Assembly (NCBI RefSeq): GCF_900156735.1
Contig: NZ_FTOL01000012.1
Coordinates: 1-64,000, forward strand
Length of the DNA stretch: 64,000 bases
Direction of reading: 5' to 3'
Source: Chryseobacterium ureilyticum
GTDB lineage: Bacteria > Bacteroidota > Bacteroidia > Flavobacteriales > Weeksellaceae
How positions within the stretch are numbered: the first letter of the stretch is position 1; every line of letters begins with the position of its first letter. Shown here in pieces: positions 43,020-51,558 of the stretch. The translations under genes were made by a program, and so were the position numbers. Under the pieces are notes generated by a model, which did no database searches, was not told where the DNA came from, and worked only from the letters and a program-made list of their open reading frames with translations.

Positions 43020-44038
43020 GAAATTTGAATTTGTATGGATGCTTTAAATTTATTTTCAAGACGAGTGGTTTCCAGTTTGTATTTACCATGATACAGCATA
43101 TCTAACCTGTTTTTAAGATTATCAAGACCGATGCCGCCCAATTTATCCGTTTTTTTATTTCCTATGGAATTGATAACTTCAAAATTCAGACTTTTATCAT
43201 CAGAAATTATATTGATTTCAATGGGATCTTTTTCTGAATAAGCTCCATGCTTTAAGGCATTTTCTATCAATGGGGACAGAATATACGGTGCTATTCTTTG
43301 TTTTTCATCTTTAATTCCTGACTGCCATTTTACAATATTATTTTCATAATGTCTTAATTCTTCCAGCTCTATATAAGCTTTTATATAATCCAACTCTTCC
43401 GACAGGGCAATATGCTCTTTTTGAGCCTCATAAGTGGTAAAACGCATAATGCTGCTCAGTTTTTCAATAGCAGAAAGAGATTCAGGAGATTGAAAATGAA
43501 CCATTGAATAGATATTATTCAAAGTATTGAAAATAAAATGGGGATTGATCTGAGCCTTAAGGAATTTGATCTCCGTATTTTTCTGTTCTTCCAAAATCAC
43601 TTTATTGTATTCTAAAAGTCTTATCACATGGATAATCAACCATAAGAATGAGCTAAAAATAATAGGTTTGCTGCTATAGGCAAGATTATCCAGAAGGTAA
43701 CTTCCTAAGACCGGATTGGTATAATTCACCTGCCCTAGCCACCAATCTGTTAAAATCTGTTCAATCACAAATCTGGTTAATGTAAAGAACAGATAAGTAA
43801 TGATAATTCCTGCCAATAGTTTTATCCATTTAAAATCCTTGAAAATTCTTGGCATTACCACGACATAATTGAAATAGAAGGTTAGCACAAAAACTATGGA
43901 ATAGGTTTTAAAGAATAAATCCAGCTCTGGTATTTCTAAAGAAAGCGGTTTGCCCACTAACATAAAGTACAAGATCAGCAGCCAAAATAAGAAATGTAGA
44001 CCAGTCTCTGTTTTTTTATTCAGATATAGTTTTCCCAT
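43016..44038 (-). CDS. LytS/YehU-type sensor histidine kinase
   Basis: A 340-aa kinase with four membrane segments (about 12-145). The His_kinase domain contains the phospho-acceptor His in LKAQINPHFIFNTLNNIYSM (near residue 168), and the ATPase domain contains the N-box (LSPLIENALKHG) and GGIGLDNLKNRL. No periplasmic sensor domain is evident, so it may sense a signal in the membrane. It is translationally coupled to the LytTR regulator. Confidence 0.93.
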   Translation of the reverse strand: MGKLYLNKKTETGLHFLFWLLILYFMLVGKPLSLEIPELDLFFKTYSIVFVLTFYFNYVVVMPRIFKDFKWIKLLAGIIITYLFFTLTRFVIEQILTDWWLGQVNYTNPVLGSYLLDNLAYSSKPIIFSSFLWLIIHVIRLLEYNKVILEEQKNTEIKFLKAQINPHFIFNTLNNIYSMVHFQSPESLSAIEKLSSIMRFTTYEAQKEHIALSEELDYIKAYIELEELRHYENNIVKWQSGIKDEKQRIAPYILSPLIENALKHGAYSEKDPIEINIISDDKSLNFEVINSIGNKKTDKLGGIGLDNLKNRLDMLYHGKYKLETTRLENKFKASIQIQIS

Positions 44039-44093
44039 ATCGGTTATTATTTTTTTGTAAAAATAGGTTTTTATAGAAAAGCTTTACAATGGG

Positions 44094-44126
44094 TTTGTCG
44101 ACAAAAATCCCGGGAACGTCGATAAA
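44094..44126. promoter_or_regulatory. paired direct repeats resembling a LytTR operator
   Basis: GTCGACAAA (44097-44105) and GTCGATAAA (44118-44126) are 9-bp direct repeats identical at 8 positions, separated by 12 bp. This is the spacing known for LytTR regulators. The first repeat sits in a perfect 12-bp palindrome (44094-44105). The site lies between the kinase and receptor genes, which are divergent. Confidence 0.6.
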
Positions 44127-44181
44127 ATTGGTTTCAGGTTGCTCAATGCTGCAGTTTTGCTGAAAAATAAAGACAAAAACT

Positions 44182-46347
44182 ATGAAAACTTTAATTCTTC
44201 CAACTATACTTTTGTTATTCCTAAACACAATGAATGCACAGGAAAAGGAAACCACAAACGAAACTTCATTAGAAACTGTTGTTATCAAAAAACAGAAAAA
44301 AATCATCGAAAGAAAAGTAGACCGATTAATTTATAACGTTGAAAACTCAATCGCTTCAACGGGTGGTAATGCTTTGAATGCTTTAAAATCTGCTCCGATG
44401 GTGAGAGTTCAAAATGAAGCAATTTCCATCGTTGGCAAGGGTGAGGTTCTGATTATGATTGATGACCGTCTTCAAAAAATTCCGGCAAGTGAAGTTGCAG
44501 CTTTCCTGAAAACCATTCCTTCGGATAATATTAAAAGTATTGAAGTCATCACTTCTCCACCAGCAAAATATGAAGCGGAAGGAAATAGCGGTATTATCAA
44601 TATTAAACTTAAAACAGCAAAAAGCAATTCATGGAATGCCAGTGTAGGAACCAATTATACCCAAAGATTCTATGCTGGCAACAGTGTTCAGGGCATGTTT
44701 AATTATAACCATGGGAAACTTTCTCTACAATCTTCTTTGTATGTGGAACAGCAAAAGCTTCGGTCCAATTCTCAAACCAATACTTATTATCAAAATGAAT
44801 TATGGTCTATGGATACACAGAGTATCAGTAAGAATAAGAATCTGGGTATCAGTTTAGGGGCTGATTATAAAATCACAGATCAATGGACCACGGGAGTAAA
44901 ATATTTGGGAAGTTTCAGCACCGAAAATGGTTCAAGTTCGCCATTTACGTCAAGAATGAATTATCAGAGTTCTCACCCTAATTCGTTCATTTCTTCCGAT
45001 ACAGAGTCATCCAATAAACCCAATATTAACAGTTTAAACTGGTTTAATACTATAAAAATGGACAGTGCTAAAACTGTACTGACTACAGATTTTGATTTTT
45101 TTGAATATAAAAAAGATGATGTGAGGGATTTCTATGGCAGTGAACTTGATGCCAACATGCAAATGCTTCCCGGCACATATTTTTCAGCATTAAATTCAAA
45201 TGTGAATAAAATTCGTAATTATTCAGGAAAGACAGATCTGGAAACCAAACTATCGTGGGCAGAGTTTAATTTTGGAGGTCGTTTTTCTTTTACCCGTACT
45301 GACAATAATTTTTTAGCCTATAATAAAGAAACAGGGTTACCTGTACTTAATACAGATCAATCCAATATTTTCATTTATAAAGAATATAATGAGGCATTAT
45401 ATTTTTCAGTGAGTAGAAAATTCAATAGTCAATGGGAGGCTAAATTGGGATTGCGCGCGGAAGCTACCCAAACAATTGGGGTTTCTGAAAACAACAATCA
45501 GACAAATAAAAATCAATATATCAAATTATTCCCAACAGCTTATCTTACGTATACTATGAATACCAATCATTCTTTTTCATTGAATTACAACAGAAGAATC
45601 AGACGTCCTGATTTTGATTATCTGAATCCGTTTGTTGTACGAACAAGTCCGTTTTATTATTCTGAAGGCAATCCTTATCTAAAGCCTTCTATCATTGACA
45701 ATGTGGAACTTTCCTATATTCAGGGTCAAAAGTGGACTTCTTCATTATATTACTCTAAGGTTTCAGATTTCGGACAGGCTTTATCTATATTGAATCCTGA
45801 AACCAATGTTACCAGAAATACGCCTATGAACTATGCTGATACTTATCAAATCGGGGTTTCCACCTCATATAATTTCAACTCAATAAAATGGTGGAATAGC
45901 TTTTCGGGGTTGAATGTTAATTATCAGAATGTAAAATCAAAAGTACCTTATACAGCCTCTATTGATGGTTACAATGCTTATTTGTACAGTAATAATGATT
46001 TTACTCTTAACAAGAAAAAAACAATTTCCTTAAGTGTCAACTATGGCTTACAATTTCCAGGTAGGTATCAGATCTTCCATATTTCTACAATGAATATTTT
46101 AGATGTTACAGTAAAAGTATTATGCCTGGACAAAAAATTTTCAATAGCCCTTACCGGAACTGATCTTCTGAATAGCCAAAGACCTTTGATTTCTTATCAA
46201 TCTAATGGTATTGAAACTAATTTCAGAAATAATAATTATACAAGAGGATTAAGGCTTTCATTAAGCTACAGATTCGGAAATAATGATCTGAAATCTAAGG
46301 ATAGAAATTTTGGGAATGAGGAGGAAAGAAATAGGATGAATCAATAA
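44182..46347 (+). CDS. TonB-dependent outer-membrane beta-barrel family protein
   Basis: A 721-aa outer-membrane receptor-like protein. A signal peptide (residues 1-19, ending TMNAQ) is followed by a short acidic linker, a plug-like domain (about 40-145, VDRLIYNVENSIASTGGNALNALKSAPMV in outline, and MIDDRLQKIPASEVAAFLKTIP) and a long barrel of the OMP_b-brl_3 type, ending in LSYRFGNNDLKSK with a hydrophilic tail. The carboxypeptidase-like domain of many Bacteroidota receptors is missing. It is divergent from the LytS/LytTR genes and probably regulated by them. Confidence 0.88.
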   Translation: MKTLILPTILLLFLNTMNAQEKETTNETSLETVVIKKQKKIIERKVDRLIYNVENSIASTGGNALNALKSAPMVRVQNEAISIVGKGEVLIMIDDRLQKIPASEVAAFLKTIPSDNIKSIEVITSPPAKYEAEGNSGIINIKLKTAKSNSWNASVGTNYTQRFYAGNSVQGMFNYNHGKLSLQSSLYVEQQKLRSNSQTNTYYQNELWSMDTQSISKNKNLGISLGADYKITDQWTTGVKYLGSFSTENGSSSPFTSRMNYQSSHPNSFISSDTESSNKPNINSLNWFNTIKMDSAKTVLTTDFDFFEYKKDDVRDFYGSELDANMQMLPGTYFSALNSNVNKIRNYSGKTDLETKLSWAEFNFGGRFSFTRTDNNFLAYNKETGLPVLNTDQSNIFIYKEYNEALYFSVSRKFNSQWEAKLGLRAEATQTIGVSENNNQTNKNQYIKLFPTAYLTYTMNTNHSFSLNYNRRIRRPDFDYLNPFVVRTSPFYYSEGNPYLKPSIIDNVELSYIQGQKWTSSLYYSKVSDFGQALSILNPETNVTRNTPMNYADTYQIGVSTSYNFNSIKWWNSFSGLNVNYQNVKSKVPYTASIDGYNAYLYSNNDFTLNKKKTISLSVNYGLQFPGRYQIFHISTMNILDVTVKVLCLDKKFSIALTGTDLLNSQRPLISYQSNGIETNFRNNNYTRGLRLSLSYRFGNNDLKSKDRNFGNEEERNRMNQ

Positions 46348-46377
46348 AATTCTCATATTGTTTTTAATTCTTAATGC

Positions 46378-46600
46378 TGATGAGGCTTACACAGATTTCG
46401 TAGATGTTTATGGATATGTTTAGCTGCAAAATCTGCGAGCGTTTTTTCCTATATTGAGATTCTTCATTCTAGTTTTAAATTACGTTCGCAGACCTTCAGT
46501 CTATATTCAGAATGACAGAGGCTGATTTTGATAATTGAGCGGGTAAATATGGAGTTATTAAAGATTGCTTCGTTTCGCTCACAATGATGTATCTAATAAT
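46378..46600. repeat. spacer with dispersed-repeat-like segments
   Basis: The spacer holds ACAGATTTCGTAGATG with AAAATCTGCGAG, then TTCATTCT and AGAATGA in inverted order, then GCTTCGTTTCGCTCACAATGA. Such phrases look like parts of dispersed intergenic repeats; a related ACATCTGCGAGAAAAAATC phrase occurs again at 48388-48406. No gene is seen here. Confidence 0.35.
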
Positions 46601-46631
46601 TTTATATTTTTGAATCTCATGTTTTAAAATA

Positions 46632-47312
46632 ATGAACAGAATTGACAGACTGATTTCCGTGCTTACCACCCTACAATCTAAAAAGTTTGTAACTGCCGAT
46701 TATATTGCTGAGAAATACGAAATCAGCATAAGAACGGTTTACCGGGATATTAAAGCATTGGGAGAAATTGGAGTTCCTATTGATTACGAACCACAAAAAG
46801 GATATACTGTTTTGCAAGGATTCTTTTTACCGCCTGTTCTTCTTACCAGCGATGAAGCGAATGCACTAATCATGATTTCAAAACTTTCAGAACGTTACAC
46901 AGATAAGACCATACAGAAGAATGTTTCCAATGCCATTGATAAAATAAAATCAGTCTTGCAATATTCTGAAAAGGAGAAAGTTGATCTTTTGCAGAAAAAA
47001 ATTGGCATCTATGTTTCTCCAGAAACAGATCATAGTAAAGATTATCTTACAATTTTACAAAACTCCATTGTTGATAAGCAAATTCTGAAAATAGGTTATC
47101 TCAATAATTTAAATAAAGCCAGCGAAAGAGAAATTGAACCCATTGGCATGAGCTTTTATACCAACCAATGGCATCTGATTGCCTGGTGCTGGGAAAGAAA
47201 TGGATACCGGGATTTTAAAGTCTTACAGATTCAGAACTTAAGAAATACAGGACTACCTTTTAGGAAAGAAAGTCATTTTACACTGGAAGAATATATTAAT
47301 TCTTTGACATAG
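46632..47312 (+). CDS. YafY/PafC-type WYL-domain transcriptional regulator
   Basis: A 226-aa regulator. The N-terminal HTH_11 winged helix (1-60) has KKFVTADYIAEKYEISIRTVYRDI. The WYL domain (about 140-205) has LKIGYLNNLNKASEREIEPIG then WHLIAWCWERNGYRDFKV. WYL domains sense nucleic-acid or other ligands. Its target is unknown; it may regulate itself or the zinc-ribbon and HEAT genes that follow. Confidence 0.9.
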   Translation: MNRIDRLISVLTTLQSKKFVTADYIAEKYEISIRTVYRDIKALGEIGVPIDYEPQKGYTVLQGFFLPPVLLTSDEANALIMISKLSERYTDKTIQKNVSNAIDKIKSVLQYSEKEKVDLLQKKIGIYVSPETDHSKDYLTILQNSIVDKQILKIGYLNNLNKASEREIEPIGMSFYTNQWHLIAWCWERNGYRDFKVLQIQNLRNTGLPFRKESHFTLEEYINSLT

Positions 47313-47393
47313 ATAGAGGGTTGAAAACTGGAAGAGGCTGCTTACTTTTAAATTAAAAAAACAGACTGACATAAGGTTGACAGTCGCCCTATT

Positions 47394-47401
47394 TACCTTT
47401 G
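47394..47401 (+). promoter_or_regulatory. putative -7 box of the zinc-ribbon gene
   Basis: TACCTTTG matches TAnnTTTG, 18 bp upstream of the ATG. Confidence 0.4.
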
Positions 47402-47419
47402 TCCAAAATATAATATAAC

Positions 47420-47689
47420 ATGGATAAAGTATACAAAAATTGCCAGAGCTGCAGAATGCCTCTGAAAAAATCACCTAACGGAGGCGGAACCAATTCCGAC
47501 GGTTCTACCAGCACAAAATATTGTGATTATTGCTATGAAAAAGGACAGTTCAGACAAGCCAATATCACAGCAAAAGAAATGCAAGAGTTTGTAAAACATA
47601 AGATGAAGGATATGGGCTTCCCTGGTTTTTTAGCAAGTTTATTTTCAAACGGAATTCCTAAATTAGAACGCTGGAAAAATCAAAATTAA
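47420..47689 (+). CDS. small zinc-ribbon domain protein
   Basis: An 89-aa protein with a treble-clef-like zinc ribbon: CQSCRMPL (Cys9, Cys12) and KYCDYCYEKGQF (about Cys35, Cys38). The rest is helical. This putative zinc-ribbon family is common next to WYL or YdhG-type genes in Bacteroidota. The function is unknown. It is followed after 5 bp by the HEAT-repeat gene. Confidence 0.8.
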   Translation: MDKVYKNCQSCRMPLKKSPNGGGTNSDGSTSTKYCDYCYEKGQFRQANITAKEMQEFVKHKMKDMGFPGFLASLFSNGIPKLERWKNQN

Positions 47690-47694
47690 TCACC

Positions 47695-48213
47695 ATGACC
47701 ATAGAAGAACTTTTTAAAGACAAGGCTACAAAAGCAAAGGAAAAAACGGAAATTGTAAGCAAATGGATTATCGATACTTCCCTTCCTATTGATGAACTTA
47801 TTGCCTTCGCTGAAAAAGCAAAAGATCCTGTAAAAGGAAGCTGTATAGAAGCTATAGAATATGCAACAAAACAGAATCCCACCCTTGCCGATGAAACTGT
47901 ATTTGGATTTGTAACGAATACTCTTACTGAAAAAGCGCCAAGAATAAAATGGGAAAGCGCTAAAGTAATTGGTAATACAGCACATTTATTCACAGAAAAT
48001 CTGGATAAAGCTATCAGTAATCTTTTAGCCAATACAGATCATGAAGGAACTGTTGTCCGTTGGAGTGCCGCTTTTGCATTAGGAGAAATTCTTAAACTGA
48101 AAACATCACACAATACGACTTTACTTCCCGCACTTGAAGATCTTAGTGAAAAGGAGGAAAAGAATAGTATTAAGAAGATTTATCTGGATGCAGTTAAGAA
48201 AACGAAGAAATAA
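47695..48213 (+). CDS. HEAT-repeat domain protein
   Basis: A 172-aa all-helical protein with HEAT-like repeats across its length: KAKDPVKGSCIEAIEYATKQ, then APRIKWESAKVIGNTAHLF and GTVVRWSAAFALGEIL. It is probably a protein-protein interaction scaffold. It is translated directly after the zinc-ribbon gene and is followed by a strong terminator. Confidence 0.83.
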   Translation: MTIEELFKDKATKAKEKTEIVSKWIIDTSLPIDELIAFAEKAKDPVKGSCIEAIEYATKQNPTLADETVFGFVTNTLTEKAPRIKWESAKVIGNTAHLFTENLDKAISNLLANTDHEGTVVRWSAAFALGEILKLKTSHNTTLLPALEDLSEKEEKNSIKKIYLDAVKKTKK

Positions 48214-48220
48214 TTTTAGA

Positions 48221-48257
48221 AACAAAACCCCAGAAGTCATTTCCGGGGTTTTGTTTT
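48221..48257 (+). terminator. intrinsic terminator after the HEAT-repeat gene
   Basis: AACAAAACCCC pairs with GGGGTTTTGTT (11 bp), followed by a T-run on the plus strand. Confidence 0.85.
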
Positions 48258-48261
48258 TTAA

Positions 48262-48326
48262 GTTTGGGCTAAAGCCTATGGGATTTTGTTATTTTAAAAT
48301 AAACGGGCTAAAGCCCGTTTCTATTG
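48262..48326. repeat. REP-like palindrome element (GGGCTAAAGCCC core)
   Basis: AAACGGGCTAAAGCCCGTTT at 48301-48320 is a near-perfect palindrome. A half copy (TTTGGGCTAAAGCCTATGGG) lies about 35 bp upstream. The GGGCTAAAGCCC core resembles short dispersed palindromes that I recall from related genomes. Confidence 0.55.
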
Positions 48327-48405
48327 AATTGAATATATTGAAAACAAGGAAATATTTTGCAAATCATGAAGATTAAAATAAAACACAAACATCTGCGAGA
48401 AAAAA

Positions 48406-49995
48406 TCATTTCAACACCACTTCCCTATCAATTCCAATCTCATTAAGAAAAACTTCATCATGAGAAATTACCAGAAGTGTTCCCTGATAATCTTTAATAG
48501 AATTAGTCAGTATTTCAATATTCTGCAAATCCAGATTATTTGTCGGTTCATCAAGAATAATCATATCCGGAGCTTTATTACTTATGGAAAGTCCGCACAA
48601 AAGAAGTCTTAAACGTTCTCCACCACTGAGAAAACCACATTTTTTCTCCCAAGTATCTTTTCCGAATAAAAATCGGGACAATAACGTTTTGATCTCGGAT
48701 TCCTGCATAGCATTATCATTAAAGGTCTGAGAAAAATCGTAAACAGACACTTCATTATCAATTAAAGAATACTCCTGATCAATATAGATACTGTTAAAAT
48801 CTGTTCTATTAATATTTCCTTCAAATGGCTTTATTTTTCCCAGCAAAAGTTGTATCAATGTTGTTTTCCCTGATCCGTTTGAACCTTTAATACAAATTCT
48901 GTTTCCACTACGAATTTCCAGATCAAGATTTTCGTTCCATAGTTTCTCATCTTCGTACTTAAAATTAATATTTTCCGCAGACAATAAAATCTTACCGGAA
49001 TGCAGATTTGAATCATTGAAATTAACTTTCATCTGATCATAATTCCTCAGGGAAGATCGAAGTTCTCTCAAATCTCCAGAAATACCACTGATCTTTTCAG
49101 CATGTACACCTTTAAGCTTTGAACTATTTTTTTCAGCATTATTTTTCAGGGTATTCATCATAATCCTTGCTACCCCAGACTTTTCCTGCTTTTGTTTTCC
49201 TCTAGTATCCAGTTTTTGTTTACGTTCAAGGGTTTCCCTTTCTTTTTCCTTGGCTTTTTTCAGTGCTCTTTCTTTCGAGTGAATATCATTTTGTAATGCA
49301 CCTTCTTCAATTTCCTTTTGTTCCGTATAAAAGTCAAAATTTCCGCCGTAGGTAGCAATTCCCTGATTACTCAATTCCAAAATGGTATCAACAAGATTCA
49401 ATAAAATTCTGTCATGACTTACCATCAGTATTGTAGCAATTGTTTTATCAATAAGTTCATAAAGAAGTGCTCGTCCTTCCTTATCAAGATGATTCGTTGG
49501 CTCATCCAGAATAATAATTTCCGGCTGATTGATTTGAATTCCCGCAAGAAAAACCTTTGTCTTTTGCCCACCACTTAAACCTTCCAGTTTTTGGTTTAAA
49601 TTAAAATCCTGAAGCTTCCAGTATTTCAGAGCATTTTGACAACGTTCCTCAATTTCCCAATCGTCATTTAAAGTTTCAAAGTATTTTTCATCAGTTTCTC
49701 CATTTGTAATTTTTTCAAGAGCATCTAGCTTTTGGTCTATTTTTAAACATTCAGCTATGGTTAAATGATTAAAATTTCCGAACATCTGGGGAACATAAAA
49801 AATATCACCCTGAATATTTATGCCTCCTTCTAACGGTAGTAATTCATTGGCGATTATTTTTAGCAACGTAGATTTTCCCATGCCGTTGCTTCCCACAAGT
49901 GCGGATTTTGTATAAGATTGTATCGTTAAATAGATATGATTAAATAGCAGATTCTCTCCCGGAAACCCAAAGGACATATTTTGAAGTAAAATCAT
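48406..49995 (-). CDS. ABC-F family ATPase
   Basis: A 529-aa soluble protein with two ABC nucleotide-binding domains and no membrane domain. The first has Walker A GSNGMGKSTL and signature LSGGQKTKV; the second has GSNGSGKTTL and LSGGERLRL. Both Walker B motifs lead to LDEPTNHLD or LDEPTNNLD. The linker (about 225-300) is charged and helical (KKAKEKERETLERKQK), as in the ABC-F P-site tRNA-interaction motif. Such proteins act on the ribosome, as translation factors or antibiotic-protection proteins; the choice between these cannot be made here. Confidence 0.9.
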   Translation of the reverse strand: MILLQNMSFGFPGENLLFNHIYLTIQSYTKSALVGSNGMGKSTLLKIIANELLPLEGGINIQGDIFYVPQMFGNFNHLTIAECLKIDQKLDALEKITNGETDEKYFETLNDDWEIEERCQNALKYWKLQDFNLNQKLEGLSGGQKTKVFLAGIQINQPEIIILDEPTNHLDKEGRALLYELIDKTIATILMVSHDRILLNLVDTILELSNQGIATYGGNFDFYTEQKEIEEGALQNDIHSKERALKKAKEKERETLERKQKLDTRGKQKQEKSGVARIMMNTLKNNAEKNSSKLKGVHAEKISGISGDLRELRSSLRNYDQMKVNFNDSNLHSGKILLSAENINFKYEDEKLWNENLDLEIRSGNRICIKGSNGSGKTTLIQLLLGKIKPFEGNINRTDFNSIYIDQEYSLIDNEVSVYDFSQTFNDNAMQESEIKTLLSRFLFGKDTWEKKCGFLSGGERLRLLLCGLSISNKAPDMIILDEPTNNLDLQNIEILTNSIKDYQGTLLVISHDEVFLNEIGIDREVVLK

Positions 49996-50164
49996 GATTT
50001 CTTTCTTAATAATGGTTAAACACTAGTAACTCATTCGCTACTGCTTTAATAAATCTGAAAGAAATTATATCCTACATGTCTGTATTTTTGGGTTTTGAAA
50101 GAACAAAGATAGCACAAATCCAGGATTAAACACAAAAAGATTTTATTGAAAAATCAAAAATCCG

Positions 50165-50172
50165 TAACTTTG
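50165..50172 (+). promoter_or_regulatory. -7 box of the hpt gene
   Basis: TAACTTTG matches TAnnTTTG, with a TTG at 50146-50148 (16 bp away). Because it lies inside the 5' extension of the open frame, it rules out a start at 50146 and supports the ATG at 50191. Confidence 0.6.
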
Positions 50173-50190
50173 CCTCCTACTAAAAATTTT

Positions 50191-50745
50191 ATGGAAAGTA
50201 TTAAAGTTCACGACAAAACTTTCGTCCCTTATTTAGAGGAAGCCGAAATTCAGGAAATTGTAAAAGAGACAGCGTTAAGAATTTATGAAGATTACAAGGA
50301 TGAGGTTCCTGTTTTCATCGGTGTATTAAATGGGGTGATCATGTTCTTCTCCGACCTTTTGAAATATTATCCGGGTGAATGCGAGATCGCCTTCATTCAA
50401 ATGAGTTCTTATGTAGGAACTGAATCTACAGGGATCGTTTATCAGAAAATGGAGCTTACTAAGGATGTAAAAGATCGTCACATCATTCTTGTGGAAGATA
50501 TCGTAGATACAGGAAATACAGTTGAGAGTCTTTTCAAATATTTTAAGGAAACGCAGCGTCCTAAGTCTGTAAAATTAGCAAGTTTCTTATTGAAGCCTGA
50601 AATTTACAAGAAAGACTTCAAATTGGATTATATAGGAAAAGAAATTCCAAACAAATTTGTACTTGGTTATGGATTAGATTATGATGAGTTGGGAAGAAAC
50701 CTACCTAATTTATACCAATTAGCAGACGGACAAATCAACCATTAA
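50191..50745 (+). CDS. hpt: hypoxanthine phosphoribosyltransferase
   Basis: A 184-aa purine-salvage enzyme that joins hypoxanthine or guanine to PRPP. The PRPP-binding motif is ILVEDIVDTGNTVE, and an N-terminal active-site block (VPVFIGVLNGVIMFFSDLL) and the base-contact KFVLGYGLDYDELGRNL are typical. The start was set at the ATG at 50191 because the promoter lies upstream of it but inside the longer open frame. adk follows after a repeat-bearing spacer of 155 bp. Confidence 0.93.
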   Translation: MESIKVHDKTFVPYLEEAEIQEIVKETALRIYEDYKDEVPVFIGVLNGVIMFFSDLLKYYPGECEIAFIQMSSYVGTESTGIVYQKMELTKDVKDRHIILVEDIVDTGNTVESLFKYFKETQRPKSVKLASFLLKPEIYKKDFKLDYIGKEIPNKFVLGYGLDYDELGRNLPNLYQLADGQINH

Positions 50746-50763
50746 AATGGCTATTAGCTTCTA

Positions 50764-50840
50764 GCTTTTGGCTATTAGCTTTAAATATTAAATTGAAATA
50801 AAAGTAAAATATTAACTAAATAAAGCTAAAAGCAAAAAGC
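50764..50840. repeat. word-repeat imperfect hairpin between hpt and adk
   Basis: GCTTTTGGCTATTAGCTTTA (50764-50783) matches the reverse complement of 50821-50840 at 18 of 20 positions. The left side is built from the repeated word GGCTATTAGCTT. Confidence 0.65.
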
Positions 50841-50900
50841 AAGTCGCCCAAAGTCAAGAACTGAGGGTAAAATGCCAACTGCCGGAAGCGAATCAAAATT

Positions 50901-51479
50901 ATGATAAACATTGTTCTGTTCGGCCCTCCAGGAAGTGGAAAAGGAACACAAGCTCAGAATCTAATCGAAAAATTCAACTTAAAGCAGGTTTCAACAGGTG
51001 ATCTTTTCAGATACAACATGAAAAATGACACTGAACTTGGAAAATTGGCTAAGTCTTACATCGATAAGGGAGAATTGGTTCCGGATCAGGTAACAACAGA
51101 TATGCTGATTGATGAGATCAGAAAACCTACCGATACCAACGGTTTTATTTTTGATGGATATCCAAGAACAACTGCTCAGACAGAAGCTTTGGAAAAAATC
51201 GTTAAAGAAGAACTGAATGACGAGATCGACATTTGTCTTTCATTAATCGTTGAGGATAAAATTTTGGTTGAAAGACTTCTGAAGAGAGGAGAAACCAGCG
51301 GTAGATCAGACGACAGCAATGTAGAGATCATCGAAAACAGAATTAAAGAATATTATACTAAAACAGCAGAAGTAGCCGAACTATATAAGCAACAAGGAAA
51401 ATATGTAGAGGTAAACGGCGTTGGAGAAATTGAAGAGATTTCTCAAAAACTTTTTGCTGAAGTAGAGAAAATTAAATAA
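50901..51479 (+). CDS. adk: adenylate kinase
   Basis: A 192-aa adenylate kinase interconverting ATP, ADP and AMP. The P-loop is GPPGSGKGTQAQ (7-18), the AMP site is STGDLFRYNM and DGYPRTTAQ, and the lid is the short type (KRGETSGRSDDS). The length fits the short-lid class. A repeat-bearing spacer separates it from obg. Confidence 0.96.
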   Translation: MINIVLFGPPGSGKGTQAQNLIEKFNLKQVSTGDLFRYNMKNDTELGKLAKSYIDKGELVPDQVTTDMLIDEIRKPTDTNGFIFDGYPRTTAQTEALEKIVKEELNDEIDICLSLIVEDKILVERLLKRGETSGRSDDSNVEIIENRIKEYYTKTAEVAELYKQQGKYVEVNGVGEIEEISQKLFAEVEKIK

Positions 51480-51480
51480 G

Positions 51481-51556
51481 GATTTAGGATTTAGGGATTA
51501 GGATTTAGCATAGTTAAATATCTATTCCCTAACCCCTAAGGCCTAAACCCTAAAAA
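51481..51556. repeat. word-repeat imperfect hairpin between adk and obg
   Basis: The words GGATTTAGGATTTAGGG on the left are answered by CCCTAACCCCTAAGG and CCTAAACCCTAAA on the right, giving an imperfect inverted repeat. The sequence looks telomere-like but only because of the short word. Confidence 0.6.
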
Positions 51557-51558
51557 TT

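Noticed and set aside
44016..44306. 96-aa minus-strand ORF near the receptor start
   Set aside because: Overlaps the receptor's signal-peptide region and the LytTR-type repeats; the divergent gene pair explains the region.
47658..48032. 124-aa minus-strand ORF opposite the HEAT-repeat gene
   Set aside because: Antisense shadow of a well-supported helical protein; its Ser/Phe-rich sequence matches no family.
51481..51556. Telomere-like TTTAGG repeats
   Set aside because: The words are short and broken, and they form an imperfect hairpin like four other spacers, so a telomere or linear-end role is not supported.
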